Shown here piece after piece: positions 8,974 to 18,596 of a stretch of 64,000 bases of DNA; the stretch's first letter is position 1, and the number at the start of each line of letters is the position of its first letter. Where the stretch lies: contig NZ_JABJWH010000036.1 of assembly GCF_015265435.1 (NCBI RefSeq), positions 124,001 through 188,000 of the forward strand, written 5' to 3'. The translations under genes were made by a program, and so were the position numbers. The notes under the pieces were generated by a model that was not told the DNA's origin, searched no databases, and saw only the letters and a list, made by a program, of their open reading frames with translations. Origin of the DNA: Alloalcanivorax profundimaris. GTDB lineage: Bacteria; Pseudomonadota; Gammaproteobacteria; Pseudomonadales; Alcanivoracaceae.

Positions 8974-9663
8974 TTACTCGTCGATTGGCTCCAAGCGGTA
9001 ACCGTGCTGGTACACCGTCTTGATCCGATAGCCGCGCTCCGGCCGGATTTGCAGACTACGACGAATACGACTGATATGCACGTCCACGGTGCGGGATTCG
9101 ATCGGCGTCATGATCCCCCACACTTTTTCCAGCAGATGGGCCCGCGACATCAGCTTGCCCACGTTCTGGAACAGATAGCAGGCCAGCTCGTAATCCTTAT
9201 CGGTGAGCTTGATGGGTTCCTCATCAAGAAAAATCTGGCGTCGACCACGGTCGATCGTCCAGGGTCCCACGGTCATCATTCCTTGATCATCCATGTCGGC
9301 CACGCCCGCCCTTCGCCCCAACGCGGTGAGGCGGGCCAGCAGTTCCGCTTGTTTCACAGGCTTAACCATATAATCGTCGGCCCCCTGGCTGAGTGCCCCA
9401 ACGATCGAGGACTCGTCGTCGCGCTGGGTGGCGAACAGCACCGGCGTTTTGTTGCCGCTGGCCCGCACCTCCTCCAGGACGGCGTAGCCGCTCATATCGG
9501 GGACTTCCCAATCGAGCACCAGTAAATCGAATGTATCCCTGCGCAGCAGGCTCATGAATTCCCGCCCACTGGAGAGATGCGTGCAGGTATGCCCAGCTTC
9601 CTTGAGCCAGTGCGTGACCAGCTCGGCCTGGGCGTGATCGTCTTCTAGGTAAGCAATACGCAC
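8974..9663 (-). CDS. OmpR/PhoB family response regulator
   Basis: 229 residues from GTG (9661-9663, GGAG upstream). The receiver domain has acidic residues ED D at 7-9, phospho-acceptor D51 in LLVLDWEVPD, and the conserved lysine in YMVKPV. The C-terminal winged helix ends with SRTVDVHISRIRRSL and GYRIKTVY, the DNA-recognition helix and wing of the OmpR class. A longer TTG start at 9702 is possible. It is transcribed first, then about 180 bp of non-coding sequence, then the CHASE2 kinase, which is an unusually large gap for a two-component pair. Confidence 0.9.
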   Translation of the reverse strand: MRIAYLEDDHAQAELVTHWLKEAGHTCTHLSSGREFMSLLRRDTFDLLVLDWEVPDMSGYAVLEEVRASGNKTPVLFATQRDDESSIVGALSQGADDYMVKPVKQAELLARLTALGRRAGVADMDDQGMMTVGPWTIDRGRRQIFLDEEPIKLTDKDYELACYLFQNVGKLMSRAHLLEKVWGIMTPIESRTVDVHISRIRRSLQIRPERGYRIKTVYQHGYRLEPIDE

Positions 9664-9817
9664 CGTTTCTACTCCATCCCAATGCTGCAAGAGGGTAACC
9701 AAACGGACTTCGGTTGGCGGGAAAAGATTGTAAAATGCCGCCGCGCGCGGCGCACCACCGTTCGGCGGGCGCCATCATACCGTTCCGCGGCGGCGGCCCC
9801 AATGCCCGCGTCTCCCA

Positions 9818-9846
9818 TGGACTCCCCGGCCGCAACCCGCTATCAT
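9818..9846 (+). promoter_or_regulatory. Candidate stringent-type promoter for tRNA-Arg
   Basis: TGGACT (9818-9823) and TATCAT (9841-9846) are 17 bp apart and are followed by the GC-rich discriminator GCGCGCC, the pattern of stable-RNA promoters repressed by ppGpp. The tRNA begins about 50 bp further on. Inspection only. Confidence 0.4.
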
Positions 9847-9899
9847 GCGCGCCACTTATCGGCTCCCGGCCCCACACGGCTTTCGGGAGGCCCCGATAT

Positions 9900-9976
9900 C
9901 CGCCCGTAGCTCAGCTGGATAGAGCGTCGCCCTCCGGAGGCGAAGGTCTCAGGTTCGAATCCTGACGGGCGGGCCA
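9900..9976 (+). tRNA. tRNA-Arg (anticodon CCG)
   Basis: A 77-nt cloverleaf. The acceptor arm is CCGCCCG at 9900-9906 paired with CGGGCGG at 9966-9972, then discriminator G and an encoded CCA. D arm GCTC...GAGC. Anticodon arm CGCC/GGCG with loop CTCCGGA, giving anticodon CCG for the arginine codon CGG. T arm TCAGG-TTCGAAT-CCTGA. The codon it reads is frequent in this GC-rich window. The closest bacterial Arg-CCG tRNAs start GCGCCCG; here the first pair is C-G, still compensated on the 3' side. Confidence 0.96.
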
Positions 9977-10068
9977 CTTTCCCCGCTCCCCGAACGGCCC
10001 GGTCCCCAAACCGTCACCCTTTTTTGCCACAATAGCGTCATCATCCATCGTACCCGGGAAAGATCGCG

Positions 10069-11511
<1,443 letters not shown>

Positions 11512-11615
11512 TCCCGGCACGCGGACACATCTCGCAACATTTTTCGGGGCGGTTTCGTGCCGCTCCGGCCCCGACCCGCCGACAACCTGAACGAGTGAAC
11601 ACCTGTTCCCGTTAC

Positions 11616-11654
11616 GAAAAATGAAACCGCCGCGAATAGGACGTTTCATTTTTC
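11616..11654. repeat. 12-bp perfect inverted repeat, terminator or operator
   Basis: GAAAAATGAAAC at 11616-11627 is exactly mirrored by GTTTCATTTTTC at 11643-11654, with 15 bases between. The right arm carries a run of five T, so it may end transcription from pyk. An operator for a dimeric regulator is the alternative. Confidence 0.6.
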
Positions 11655-11850
11655 CGTATCGGCGGCAACGCCACTGTAGCGGATTCCAGAGAGCCCGTGG
11701 GGGCGCACCGTCCTCCCCCGCTTTCCCCTGACCTGTGAAAACGGATTCCACCCCGCCAATAATCAACCGGTGTTCACTTTTCCACCCGGAAGGCGCGCCG
11801 GATCCTCCACGGCGCCAACATACCAACCGGTATTTTGGCGCTTTACAGTA

Positions 11851-11880
11851 TTGCTTCGGCGATAAAAGGGGCTCTAAGAT
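11851..11880 (+). promoter_or_regulatory. Weak candidate promoter for the porin gene
   Basis: TTGCTT and TAAGAT hexamers with an 18-bp spacer. If real, the porin mRNA would have a leader of about 230 nt. Weak match, offered as a candidate only. Confidence 0.25.
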
Positions 11881-11973
11881 AGCCCGTGACGGCCGGGTGA
11901 AACCGTGTAATCGCGGGGTTTCGCCAAAAGTCTAGTGGACTTGTTCAGCACGAACGTGTCCGCTCGGGAGACG

Positions 11974-11991
11974 ATGCCCTGGGAAGGGCAT
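11974..11991 (+). other. Hairpin in the porin leader
   Basis: ATGCCCT, loop GGGA, AGGGCAT form a perfect 7-bp stem with a four-base loop, about 125 bp before the porin start codon. It lies in the predicted 5' untranslated region, where porin mRNAs are often controlled by small RNAs or by mRNA decay. Confidence 0.45.
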
Positions 11992-12117
11992 GCGAGAGGG
12001 TTTCATCGTTCATCGCCTGAAACGGGTTTGTCACCCCGGGGGTGGTGGCCGGTGAAGGATGACCGGAGTACGACCCTCTGAGATACCAATAAACTTCGAA
12101 GAAACAGGACAAAAACA

Positions 12118-13491
12118 ATGGCACTTAAGTGGACCAAAGACGCTCAGGGAGCGCTGAACAGTCATTCCGACCAGCCCCGCCTTTCCAAACTGACCAAAGC
12201 CATCGGCATGGCCGCCGTGTTCGGCGCCACCGCCGCGCTGTCTCCGATGGCCCAGGCCATCAAAACCGATTTTGGCCTGGAGTACCGGGCCACCGCGTTC
12301 GCCAACCAGCTTGATGAGGATGGCCTGCCCGCCGGTGCCACCGATGACAGCGACACCGGTTTTGGCCACCTGATCCGGGTAAAAAGCAACTTTCTTGATG
12401 AGGATACCGGTATTTCCGTGTACACCAGCGTGGAAGTAGCCGGTGACCGCTGGGTCGGTGACAATCATCCAAACGCCACCGGTACTCCTTCCTACAACAG
12501 TTCCAGTCGTGGTGACAGTGTGCGTCTGGACCTGGGTTATGTGCAGATTCCGGTTGGACATACCGTGTTCCGTGTAGGCAGACAGGCAACCAGTTACAAT
12601 AATTGCTTTCTCGTGTGCGACGACCGCCGCGACCGCATCCTGATGGTTCAACCGTTTAGCAAGACCACCAGCATGGTCCTGGGTTATGATCGTCGTTCTG
12701 ATGCCACCCCTTACTCCAACGTCGATAACGGCGACATGTCGCTGCTTGGCGTGACCTCCAAGATCAGCGATTGGGATGCCAGCCTGCTGTGGGTGCAGTG
12801 GTACAACAACTATGAAGGCGCTGGTGGCCCTCCGACTCAATATCCGCTCTCAAATGTGACGCTTTTCTCTGGTTACCTGGACGGCAGCATTGGCGAAGCG
12901 CTGAACATGGCAGTCGGTTTCAACGTTTTCACCAACGGCAATGTGGAAACCGGTACCCCCGGTGACGATCGCTTCTTCCAGGAAGACGCACCCTCCGCCT
13001 ACCTGCGTCTGGGCACCAACGTGGGCATCGTCGACCTGGGCGTTCAATACGCCGCTACCCGTGACGGCGGTCTGATCTCCCCTGGCTTCGATACCTGGTC
13101 CAGCCTGATCAACTCCAACCCGGAAGCCACCCAGAGCGCCAGCAGCCTGTATCGCATGGGCGGTACGCTGGGCCGGAAGGACTTCGACGAGGATCTGCTG
13201 ATCGGCCGCGCCAAGTTCAATTTGACGCCGAAATTCTCCATCACCGGCGCCGTGGGCCAACTCTCCGTGGACAATGGCACCGTCGACGACGACAGCATGG
13301 TCTATGACCTGCAGTTCGCCTACCAGGCCAACAAGAGCCTGCGTACCTGGCTGTCCGTGGGCATGATGGAGGAGAACGAAGCGGGTACCCTGGCCGGCAA
13401 TGACCTGCTTGGCTTCGGCCCCTCCGACGGTGGCTCCTTCGCCAACGACGACGTGAAAGCCGCCAGCCTGAACATGAGCGTGAGCTTCTAA
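12118..13491 (+). CDS. Outer-membrane porin
   Basis: 457 residues. The N-terminal extension is long and polar (about 30 residues) before a hydrophobic signal segment (GMAAVFGATAALSPMAQA). The mature part is rich in alternating beta-strand sequence and acidic loops, and ends in phenylalanine (LNMSVSF), the BAM recognition signal of outer-membrane barrels. No aromatic or phosphate-specific motif is evident, so the substrate is unknown. Codon use and GC are less extreme than in the neighbours, as often seen in highly expressed porin genes. A strong terminator follows. The start has AGGA nine bases upstream. Confidence 0.8.
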   Translation: MALKWTKDAQGALNSHSDQPRLSKLTKAIGMAAVFGATAALSPMAQAIKTDFGLEYRATAFANQLDEDGLPAGATDDSDTGFGHLIRVKSNFLDEDTGISVYTSVEVAGDRWVGDNHPNATGTPSYNSSSRGDSVRLDLGYVQIPVGHTVFRVGRQATSYNNCFLVCDDRRDRILMVQPFSKTTSMVLGYDRRSDATPYSNVDNGDMSLLGVTSKISDWDASLLWVQWYNNYEGAGGPPTQYPLSNVTLFSGYLDGSIGEALNMAVGFNVFTNGNVETGTPGDDRFFQEDAPSAYLRLGTNVGIVDLGVQYAATRDGGLISPGFDTWSSLINSNPEATQSASSLYRMGGTLGRKDFDEDLLIGRAKFNLTPKFSITGAVGQLSVDNGTVDDDSMVYDLQFAYQANKSLRTWLSVGMMEENEAGTLAGNDLLGFGPSDGGSFANDDVKAASLNMSVSF

Positions 13492-13523
13492 GCGCTCCCA
13501 GGCTGCATCGTCAGACACGGAAT

Positions 13524-13550
13524 CGGGGCGACCTTGGTCGCCCCGTTTTC
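13524..13550 (+). terminator. Rho-independent terminator of the porin gene
   Basis: CGGGGCGACC and GGTCGCCCCG form a perfect 10-bp stem around TT, followed by TTTTC, 33 bp after the porin stop codon. Confidence 0.9.
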
Positions 13551-13653
13551 GTTTCCGGGCCGCACCACCGGCGCGCGCCACTGGACAAAGTCTTTCCCCG
13601 TTGCCCAAACTCTGTTGTCCCCGCTCCAGCTTTTTTGATACGGAACTACTTTC

Positions 13654-14520
13654 ATGATCAAGCTCACTGCCAGAACCGTGCTGTTTTCCAGCGTTCTCGC
13701 CGCCTTCAGCCTGAGTGGCTGCGCCCTCACCGACGCGGAAGCGGAGCAGGCCCTGGAGATCGCCGACAGCCCTTCCAACCTGAACACGCCGCAACCGGAC
13801 TGGGACACCCCGTTCTGGGAACGGTGGAGCCAGGCGCAACCCGACGGCAACAAGGGCGACCAGCCCCGCGCCGTCAGCTTTAACCGGCGCGATCAGCCGC
13901 TCGCCAACGTGGCGCTGGTCACGGACGGGGCCGTGCAAGCCGCCCTGCCGGAAACCCTCACCAAGGAGGCGGCGGAGCACGGCCTGTTGGTCCTGCCCAA
14001 AGGGCTGGTCCAGGACGCCATCGCCCACACCTCCGAGTGCAACGACCTCGCCAGCCAGGCCTGCCGCTCGGCGCTGGCGGTCTACCCCGGCGCCCGCCTG
14101 CTGGTCCAGGCCCGCGCCGGGGACGGCGGCCGGGTCGCCGTCCGGGTATGGGACACGGCGCTGGACAAGGAACTTACCGAGCGCGTCGCCAACAACGACC
14201 AGGGCGCCGCCCGCCTGCTTGACAGCCTGGCCAGCCAGGCCGCCACGGCGGATTGGTCAGCGCGCCCGTTCCAGGGCGAGGGCAATGCCCTGTACATCGC
14301 CGCCGGCCGCGTCAACGGCCTGGCGGAAGGCACCGTGCTGGAAGTACGTGAACCGGGCCGGCCGGTGCGCACCCCCACCGGGCAGGTGGTGGCGTGGCGC
14401 GCCGGCGAGGTGGTGGGCAAGGCGAAGGTGGCCGAGTGGGTGGGCGCCACCCTGTCCAGAGTCGAACCGGTCAGCGGCACCGCGCCCAGCCCGGCTCACC
14501 GCCTTTCCCTGGCGCCCTGA
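13654..14520 (+). CDS. Uncharacterised lipoprotein
   Basis: 288 residues with a signal peptide ending in lipobox LSGC (residues 19-22), so the mature protein is lipid-anchored. The middle part (VALVTDGAVQAALPETL, then GARLLVQARAGDGGRVAVRVWDT) and the C-terminal NGLAEGTVLEVREPG...GEVVGKAKVAEW resemble surface lipoproteins and the C-terminal fold of FlgT/CsgG-like proteins; this is a weak resemblance and not an assignment. It sits after the porin terminator, so it probably has its own promoter. Function unknown. Confidence 0.75.
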   Translation: MIKLTARTVLFSSVLAAFSLSGCALTDAEAEQALEIADSPSNLNTPQPDWDTPFWERWSQAQPDGNKGDQPRAVSFNRRDQPLANVALVTDGAVQAALPETLTKEAAEHGLLVLPKGLVQDAIAHTSECNDLASQACRSALAVYPGARLLVQARAGDGGRVAVRVWDTALDKELTERVANNDQGAARLLDSLASQAATADWSARPFQGEGNALYIAAGRVNGLAEGTVLEVREPGRPVRTPTGQVVAWRAGEVVGKAKVAEWVGATLSRVEPVSGTAPSPAHRLSLAP

Positions 14521-14533
14521 TCCGCCCGCGACG

Positions 14534-15247
14534 TCAGCGCAGTTGATCAAGCCGGGCCAGCCAGCGCTGGCCCCGGTTGGACGCCAGGCCGTCCGCCCAG
14601 CGGGTGGTTTCCGGCAGCCGGTAGCGGGTGGTGAAGTGCATCACCAGTTCCAGAGCGGCGGGCAGATCCAGCCGGTGGCCCGGTGAGATGAACAACGGCT
14701 TGACCCCGGGCCGGGTGCGCAGCACCGCGCCCAGGGTCTCGTCGCCGTCCTTCAGCGGGGTCCATTCACCCCACCCTTCGGGCACCGCGCCATGGCGCCC
14801 GCACAACTTCTTCTTGGCGACCCCCACGGTGGGCAGACCGGTGAGCACGCCCAGGTGGGCGGCGATGCCCAGGCGGCGCGGATGCGCCACCCCATGGCCG
14901 TCGCACAGCAGCAGGTCCGGCGCCACGCGCAGTTGCTCCAGGGCACGCAGAATCACCGGACATTCCCGGAACGACAGCAGGCCGGGCACATAGGGGAAGG
15001 TCACCGGCAGCCGCGCCAGCGCGTAGTCCACCGGCTCCAGGTCCGCGTAACGCAGCACCACCACGGCGGCCCGGGCTGTGTCGCCATTCTCGAAGCCCAC
15101 GTCCACGCCCGCCACCGTTGCCGGCGGCAGCGCCACGTCGGTCTCCAGTCGGACCCGGGCGGCGCTCTCATGTTGCAGGGCACGGGCGCGGGCCGGCGTC
15201 ATGCCCGCCCAGTCCCGTTGCAGTTGGTGCGCGTCGATGATGGCCAT
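14534..15247 (-). CDS. nfi: Endonuclease V (deoxyinosine 3'-endonuclease)
   Basis: 237 residues. Endonuclease V motifs are present: AGVDVGF with the first catalytic aspartate, [12 protein letters not shown] (the PYxP wedge that reads deaminated bases), [22 protein letters not shown], and [10 protein letters not shown]. It cleaves one bond 3' of deoxyinosine, starting repair of adenine deamination. The ATG at 15247 overlaps the stop of the PepSY gene upstream (ATGA), so nfi is read from the end of the iron-type operon. Confidence 0.95.
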   Translation of the reverse strand: MAIIDAHQLQRDWAGMTPARARALQHESAARVRLETDVALPPATVAGVDVGFENGDTARAAVVVLRYADLEPVDYALARLPVTFPYVPGLLSFRECPVILRALEQLRVAPDLLLCDGHGVAHPRRLGIAAHLGVLTGLPTVGVAKKKLCGRHGAVPEGWGEWTPLKDGDETLGAVLRTRPGVKPLFISPGHRLDLPAALELVMHFTTRYRLPETTRWADGLASNRGQRWLARLDQLR

Positions 15248-16821
15248 CAGGCCGGATCCGGGTCCACCGGATTGGCCGCCGTCACCGGGTGGGCGGCGCC
15301 CACCCAGAGCGGGTGCGGCGCGGCCCGGCGCAGGCGCCGGCGGCGCAGCCGGTCCACCAGGATCAGGCTGGCGGCCACCGCCAGCAGCGAACCGTTGACC
15401 AGCAGGAAGTCCGGCTCCAGCCAGGTGTGGAAGCCCTCCAGGGCGCCCTGCACCAGCGGCGCCAGCAGGTACAGGCCGGCGCAGACCTTGGGCCACAGGC
15501 CGGCGGTGGTGAGCGGCGCGGCACGGAAGGCGGCGGCCAGGGCGATCAGCAGGGTGACCAGGAAGGCGATCTTTTCCGCCGGGGCGGTCCAGGCCTGCCA
15601 GGGGGAGTACAGCATCGGCTTGCTGACGATGAACGCCATGGCCAGCCCGGCCATGACCCCGAAGGTGACGCCCAGGGTGAGGCGCAGCATGAAGGCGGCG
15701 GAGCGGCTGGGGCCCTGGCGGTCGGTGCGCCGCTCGCACCACATGATGTTGCCGGAGAAGAACAGCAGGCAGCCCAGCAAGGCCAGGGCGAAATACATCA
15801 AGCGCACGAACAGGCCGCCGTAGTCGCCGAAGTGCAGGGAGTACACCGGCGCCATCAGGAAATGGTTGAAGGAGCGCTGGCCGGGACCGCTGACGGTGAG
15901 CAGCTCGGCGTTGTCACCGCGCATCACCACATGGGAATAATGCGCCACCTTGCCGTGCACCGAGCCCCCCACGTCCACCACCGCGTTTTCATCGCCGTAC
16001 TGCTGCAGCTCGATCCAGCCCACGTCCAGTTCCGGCATCGCCTGACGGGCGCCGGCCAGATAGTCGTCGACGCCGGCCATGGCCGCCGGGTTGCCGCTGG
16101 CTTCCGGCGTCGGCCAGGCTTCGGAGGCCTCGGTGAAGGCGGGCTGGAACTGGGGCCCGAACACCAGGCCGCCCATCACCAGGGTAACGATGGCCAGGCA
16201 GCCCATGGCGGCGCCGGTCCAGGCGAAGATCACGTGGAAGGGGTAGCTGATCACGCCCACCAGGTTATGCAGGTTCTTCCAGTAACGGCGCAGGTTGCCC
16301 TGGTGTTTGAGGGCGAAGAATTCCTTCTTGAGCCGGGACCAGTGAATCACCAGCCCGCCGATCAGGGCGGCGCCGTACAGCACCGAGACCACGCCCATGA
16401 AGTACAGGCCCACCTTGGGAATGGCCAGCTCGAAATGCAGTTCGTTGACGAATTCGGAGAGGCCGGAACCACCGGCCGGGGCGACCTTCTCGCCAGCGTC
16501 GTTGAAATCCGAGGCGTGCTCGGTGTGCCAGACGCTCTCGCCGTCCACGGTCTCCTGCCAGATGGCGGAGGGATCGTCGCCGGGGATCAGGAACATCCAG
16601 TTGCCGGCGTTCGGATTATTGGCCACCACGGTATCCAGCAGCGCCTGCATGTTGGCGTCCGGGGCGGCGGTTTCCGTGGCCGCCGGCTCCTGCCAGTGGT
16701 GCAGTTCGTGGTGGAACATATTGAGGGCGCCGGCGAAGAACGCCACGAACAACGCCAACCCGGTGAGGATGCCCACCCAGGCGTGCAGATCAATGTGTCG
16801 TTTCAGGGTCTCCGCGCGCAT
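15247..16821 (-). CDS. PepSY-associated TM helix protein (iron-regulated membrane protein)
   Basis: 524 residues. The first helix is [23 protein letters not shown], followed by a large periplasmic part and further helices (about 190-210, 235-265, 385-405, 430-455 and later), the PepSY_TM architecture. Conserved histidines ([18 protein letters not shown]) suggest heme or metal handling; PiuB-like members act in siderophore-iron uptake. The ATG at 16821 shares one base with the stop of the small gene upstream. A Fur box precedes the operon, which supports an iron role. The exact reaction is unknown. Confidence 0.88.
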   Translation of the reverse strand: MRAETLKRHIDLHAWVGILTGLALFVAFFAGALNMFHHELHHWQEPAATETAAPDANMQALLDTVVANNPNAGNWMFLIPGDDPSAIWQETVDGESVWHTEHASDFNDAGEKVAPAGGSGLSEFVNELHFELAIPKVGLYFMGVVSVLYGAALIGGLVIHWSRLKKEFFALKHQGNLRRYWKNLHNLVGVISYPFHVIFAWTGAAMGCLAIVTLVMGGLVFGPQFQPAFTEASEAWPTPEASGNPAAMAGVDDYLAGARQAMPELDVGWIELQQYGDENAVVDVGGSVHGKVAHYSHVVMRGDNAELLTVSGPGQRSFNHFLMAPVYSLHFGDYGGLFVRLMYFALALLGCLLFFSGNIMWCERRTDRQGPSRSAAFMLRLTLGVTFGVMAGLAMAFIVSKPMLYSPWQAWTAPAEKIAFLVTLLIALAAAFRAAPLTTAGLWPKVCAGLYLLAPLVQGALEGFHTWLEPDFLLVNGSLLAVAASLILVDRLRRRRLRRAAPHPLWVGAAHPVTAANPVDPDPA

Positions 16822-17075
16822 CAGGCTCCCCCGTAAAGGCTGGTGGTTTGCAGAAGCAGCCAGGCCACGCCGTTGGCGGCCACCAGGCCAATGCCGGCCC
16901 GCCAGGGCGTGCGCGCCATGCCGGCAAGCACGATCAGTACCGCCCAGACCAGTAGTGACAGCAACATCAGCAGCACCAGCCAGTCGCGCCAGTTCACTGG
17001 CAGCGCCGCGGCCAGCAGGCCACACAACATCATCGCCAGGGGCAGCCCCAGCACGGCGCCGAGCAGTCCTCTCAT
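16821..17075 (-). CDS. Small membrane protein, DUF3649-like
   Basis: 84 residues with two or three hydrophobic helices (LLGAVLGLPLAMMLCGLLAA, WLVLLMLLSLLVWAVLIVLAG, then GIGLVAANGVAWLLL). Position between a DUF3325-like gene and a PepSY-TM gene is the standard place for a DUF3649 protein in iron-uptake operons of Pseudomonas relatives; the family name rests on that context plus size. The ATG at 17073-17075 overlaps the upstream stop by 4 bp. Confidence 0.7.
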   Translation of the reverse strand: MRGLLGAVLGLPLAMMLCGLLAAALPVNWRDWLVLLMLLSLLVWAVLIVLAGMARTPWRAGIGLVAANGVAWLLLQTTSLYGGA

Positions 17076-17362
17076 GGACGGCCTCCGGCGGCCTTGCCGC
17101 GGCCGCCGCGGTAGCTGTCCACCCAGTGGCCGACCAGCATCGGCAGCCCCATGGCCCCCAGGGCGAACACCCAGAGCGCGGTAAACAGGCCGACGCCGGG
17201 CCCCAGGCGCCAGGCCCAGCCGGCGAAGGCACCGATCACCATCACCAGGCCGGCGAGTCGGGCGGCTTGCGGCAAGGGGCGGGCCAGCGCCCGTTGCTGA
17301 CGGTCGGAAAGATAAAGCAGAAAGGTGCCGGCGAGCAGCACGACGGACAAGAGGAGCAGCAT
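17072..17362 (-). CDS. Small membrane protein, DUF3325-like
   Basis: 96 residues from MLLLLSVVLLAG (ATG 17360-17362). It has three hydrophobic helices and the DRQQRAL segment after the first, as in DUF3325 proteins, which accompany PepSY-TM genes in Fur-regulated operons. A longer frame to 17425 would start inside the Fur box and is therefore rejected. First gene of the operon DUF3325, DUF3649, PepSY-TM, nfi. Function unknown; a role in ferric-siderophore uptake is inferred. Confidence 0.7.
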   Translation of the reverse strand: MLLLLSVVLLAGTFLLYLSDRQQRALARPLPQAARLAGLVMVIGAFAGWAWRLGPGVGLFTALWVFALGAMGLPMLVGHWVDSYRGGRGKAAGGRP

Positions 17363-17382
17363 AAGGCGCGCATGACGAGCTT

Positions 17383-17401
17383 GATAACGATTCGCATTTA
17401 T
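17383..17401. promoter_or_regulatory. Fur box upstream of the PepSY operon
   Basis: Read on the minus strand, the 19 bases match the Fur consensus GATAATGATAATCATTATC at 13 of 19 positions by my own alignment, with the right half (AATCGTTATC) nearly perfect. It lies about 20 bp before the DUF3325-like start codon, where Fur-iron would block transcription. Confidence 0.75.
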
Positions 17402-17436
17402 ACGCGCCCGGACCGGCCCGGTCAATGAAAGTCCGG

Positions 17437-18000
17437 TTACAGCGCCGCCAGGGCACGCTCCGCGGCGGCCACCCGGGCGGCGTCCAGTCCCGGGCCATCC
17501 AGCTGATCCCGATCGGGCACCCAGACGTCGGCGAAACGGGCGGCGTCGGCCACCGCCATTTCCGCCGTCAGCAGGGGCAGCTCATGGAGCTGGCCGTGCA
17601 GCCCGTCGGCGCGCGACACCGCCAGCAGCCAGCCCTCCGGGCGCTGGTGCAGGCGCACGCCGGGCAAGGCGAACTGCTCCACGTCCTCGCTCACCGCGCA
17701 GTGCAGCAGGGCATCGCGCTGGCGGCTGGCGCCCTGGCGCCACAACGCGGAGCCGCCCACCACCACGGCGGAAGGGAAGGTGCGGGCCAGGGCCAGGCAC
17801 AGATGAGGTTCCTCCGGCGGCTCGGCGCCGCCGAGACGGATGAACACCGGACGCGGCGGCGCCACCTGACGCACCTGGCCGCTTTCCAGCCAGCGCCGGG
17901 CCAGCTCCATGGCGGCGTGCTCATCGCCGTCCAGTTGCTGTTTCAGGTCCGCCAGGGTGAACACCATGGGCAGGCGGCCGCCCTCCAGCAAACCGCTCAT
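17437..18000 (-). CDS. Hypothetical protein, remotely AbiEi-antitoxin-like
   Basis: 187 residues (MSGLLEGGRLPMVFTLADL). The N-terminal segment looks like a small winged helix (LADLKQQLDGDEHAAMELARRWLESGQV). Then come CLALARTFPSAVVVGGSALW and PGVRLHQRPEGWLLA, an order reminiscent of AbiEi-type antitoxin-fold proteins. The similarity is weak and no AbiEii nucleotidyltransferase lies next to it. It overlaps the upstream gene by 4 bp (ATGA), so the two are co-translated. It ends 75 bp before the divergent iron operon start. Function unknown. Confidence 0.6.
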   Translation of the reverse strand: MSGLLEGGRLPMVFTLADLKQQLDGDEHAAMELARRWLESGQVRQVAPPRPVFIRLGGAEPPEEPHLCLALARTFPSAVVVGGSALWRQGASRQRDALLHCAVSEDVEQFALPGVRLHQRPEGWLLAVSRADGLHGQLHELPLLTAEMAVADAARFADVWVPDRDQLDGPGLDAARVAAAERALAAL

Positions 18001-18596
18001 GGATCCATCGCCCGGGAGGTGTGCTTGTTCAGGCCAAGCCAGCCACGCACCCGCACCAGCCGGCCCAGCAGCCAGCACACCACCGCCACGCGACCGGCCT
18101 CTCCGGTGAGACGATCCCGCTCCTGTCGCAGGCGCTCCACATCGTCCTCGAGCAGCCGCCGGCAGCGCTGGCGCTCCTCGCTGAGTGGCGGATGGTTCAG
18201 GCCCAGCGTCAACAGGCGTCCCTGGAAATCCTCGATCTGGGCGGCATAGGCGCGATCCACTACGCTGAAGGCGCTCAGGCGCTGAATCCCGGCGCGGCGT
18301 TGATGGCGGCGACCGGGTTTCTCCTGACGGCCCGCTCCGAACCAGCCACCCAGCAGGTGCAGGAGCCGCCACCACGCCGGCCGCCGCTCGGTGGCCCGCA
18401 GATACCATGCCCAGGCCTGCAGACGGGCAATGTCGTAGCGCAGTTCACGCAGCCGCTGCCGGCGCCCGCGACGGGGCCCCACGCCGGCGCGGTAGACCAC
18501 CAGATACTCATGCAACGCCAAGGCCCGGTTATCCACCGCGTCCACGGTCAGCCGGGCTGGCGATTCCGGCCCCACCCATTTCGCCTGGGTTCCCAT
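17997..18596 (-). CDS. Hypothetical arginine-rich protein
   Basis: 199 residues from MGTQAKWVGPE (ATG 18594-18596, GAGGAG upstream). Very basic in its middle third (GRRGRRQRLREL, GRRHQRRAGIQRL). It has a possible coiled coil (SEERQRCRRLLEDDVERLRQERDRL, quoted in part) and one hydrophobic stretch near the C-terminus (VAVVCWLLGRLV). It forms a tight two-gene unit with the AbiEi-like gene downstream. I do not recognise the family. Confidence 0.6.
   Translation of the reverse strand: MGTQAKWVGPESPARLTVDAVDNRALALHEYLVVYRAGVGPRRGRRQRLRELRYDIARLQAWAWYLRATERRPAWWRLLHLLGGWFGAGRQEKPGRRHQRRAGIQRLSAFSVVDRAYAAQIEDFQGRLLTLGLNHPPLSEERQRCRRLLEDDVERLRQERDRLTGEAGRVAVVCWLLGRLVRVRGWLGLNKHTSRAMDP

Larger units (their letters stand above)
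11512..12117. other. 606-bp gene-free region between pyk and the porin gene
   Basis: No open frame here looks coding. It contains an inverted repeat (11616-11654), a pair of CAACCGGT-containing near-repeats (around 11764 and 11824), a candidate porin promoter (TTGCTT at 11851, TAAGAT at 11875), and a structured leader with a perfect 7-bp hairpin (11974-11991). The stretch is less GC-rich than its surroundings and is best read as the pyk terminator region plus a long 5' leader of the porin mRNA. Confidence 0.6.

Noticed and set aside
6283-9525. Very long open frame on the plus strand opposite the kinase and regulator genes
   Set aside because: It is antisense to two well-supported genes, is rich in His, Gln and Gly, and has no family features; long antisense frames are expected in GC-rich DNA.
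17363-17425. Longer start for the DUF3325-like protein
   Set aside because: The extra residues would be encoded by the Fur box region and are not hydrophobic or conserved-looking.
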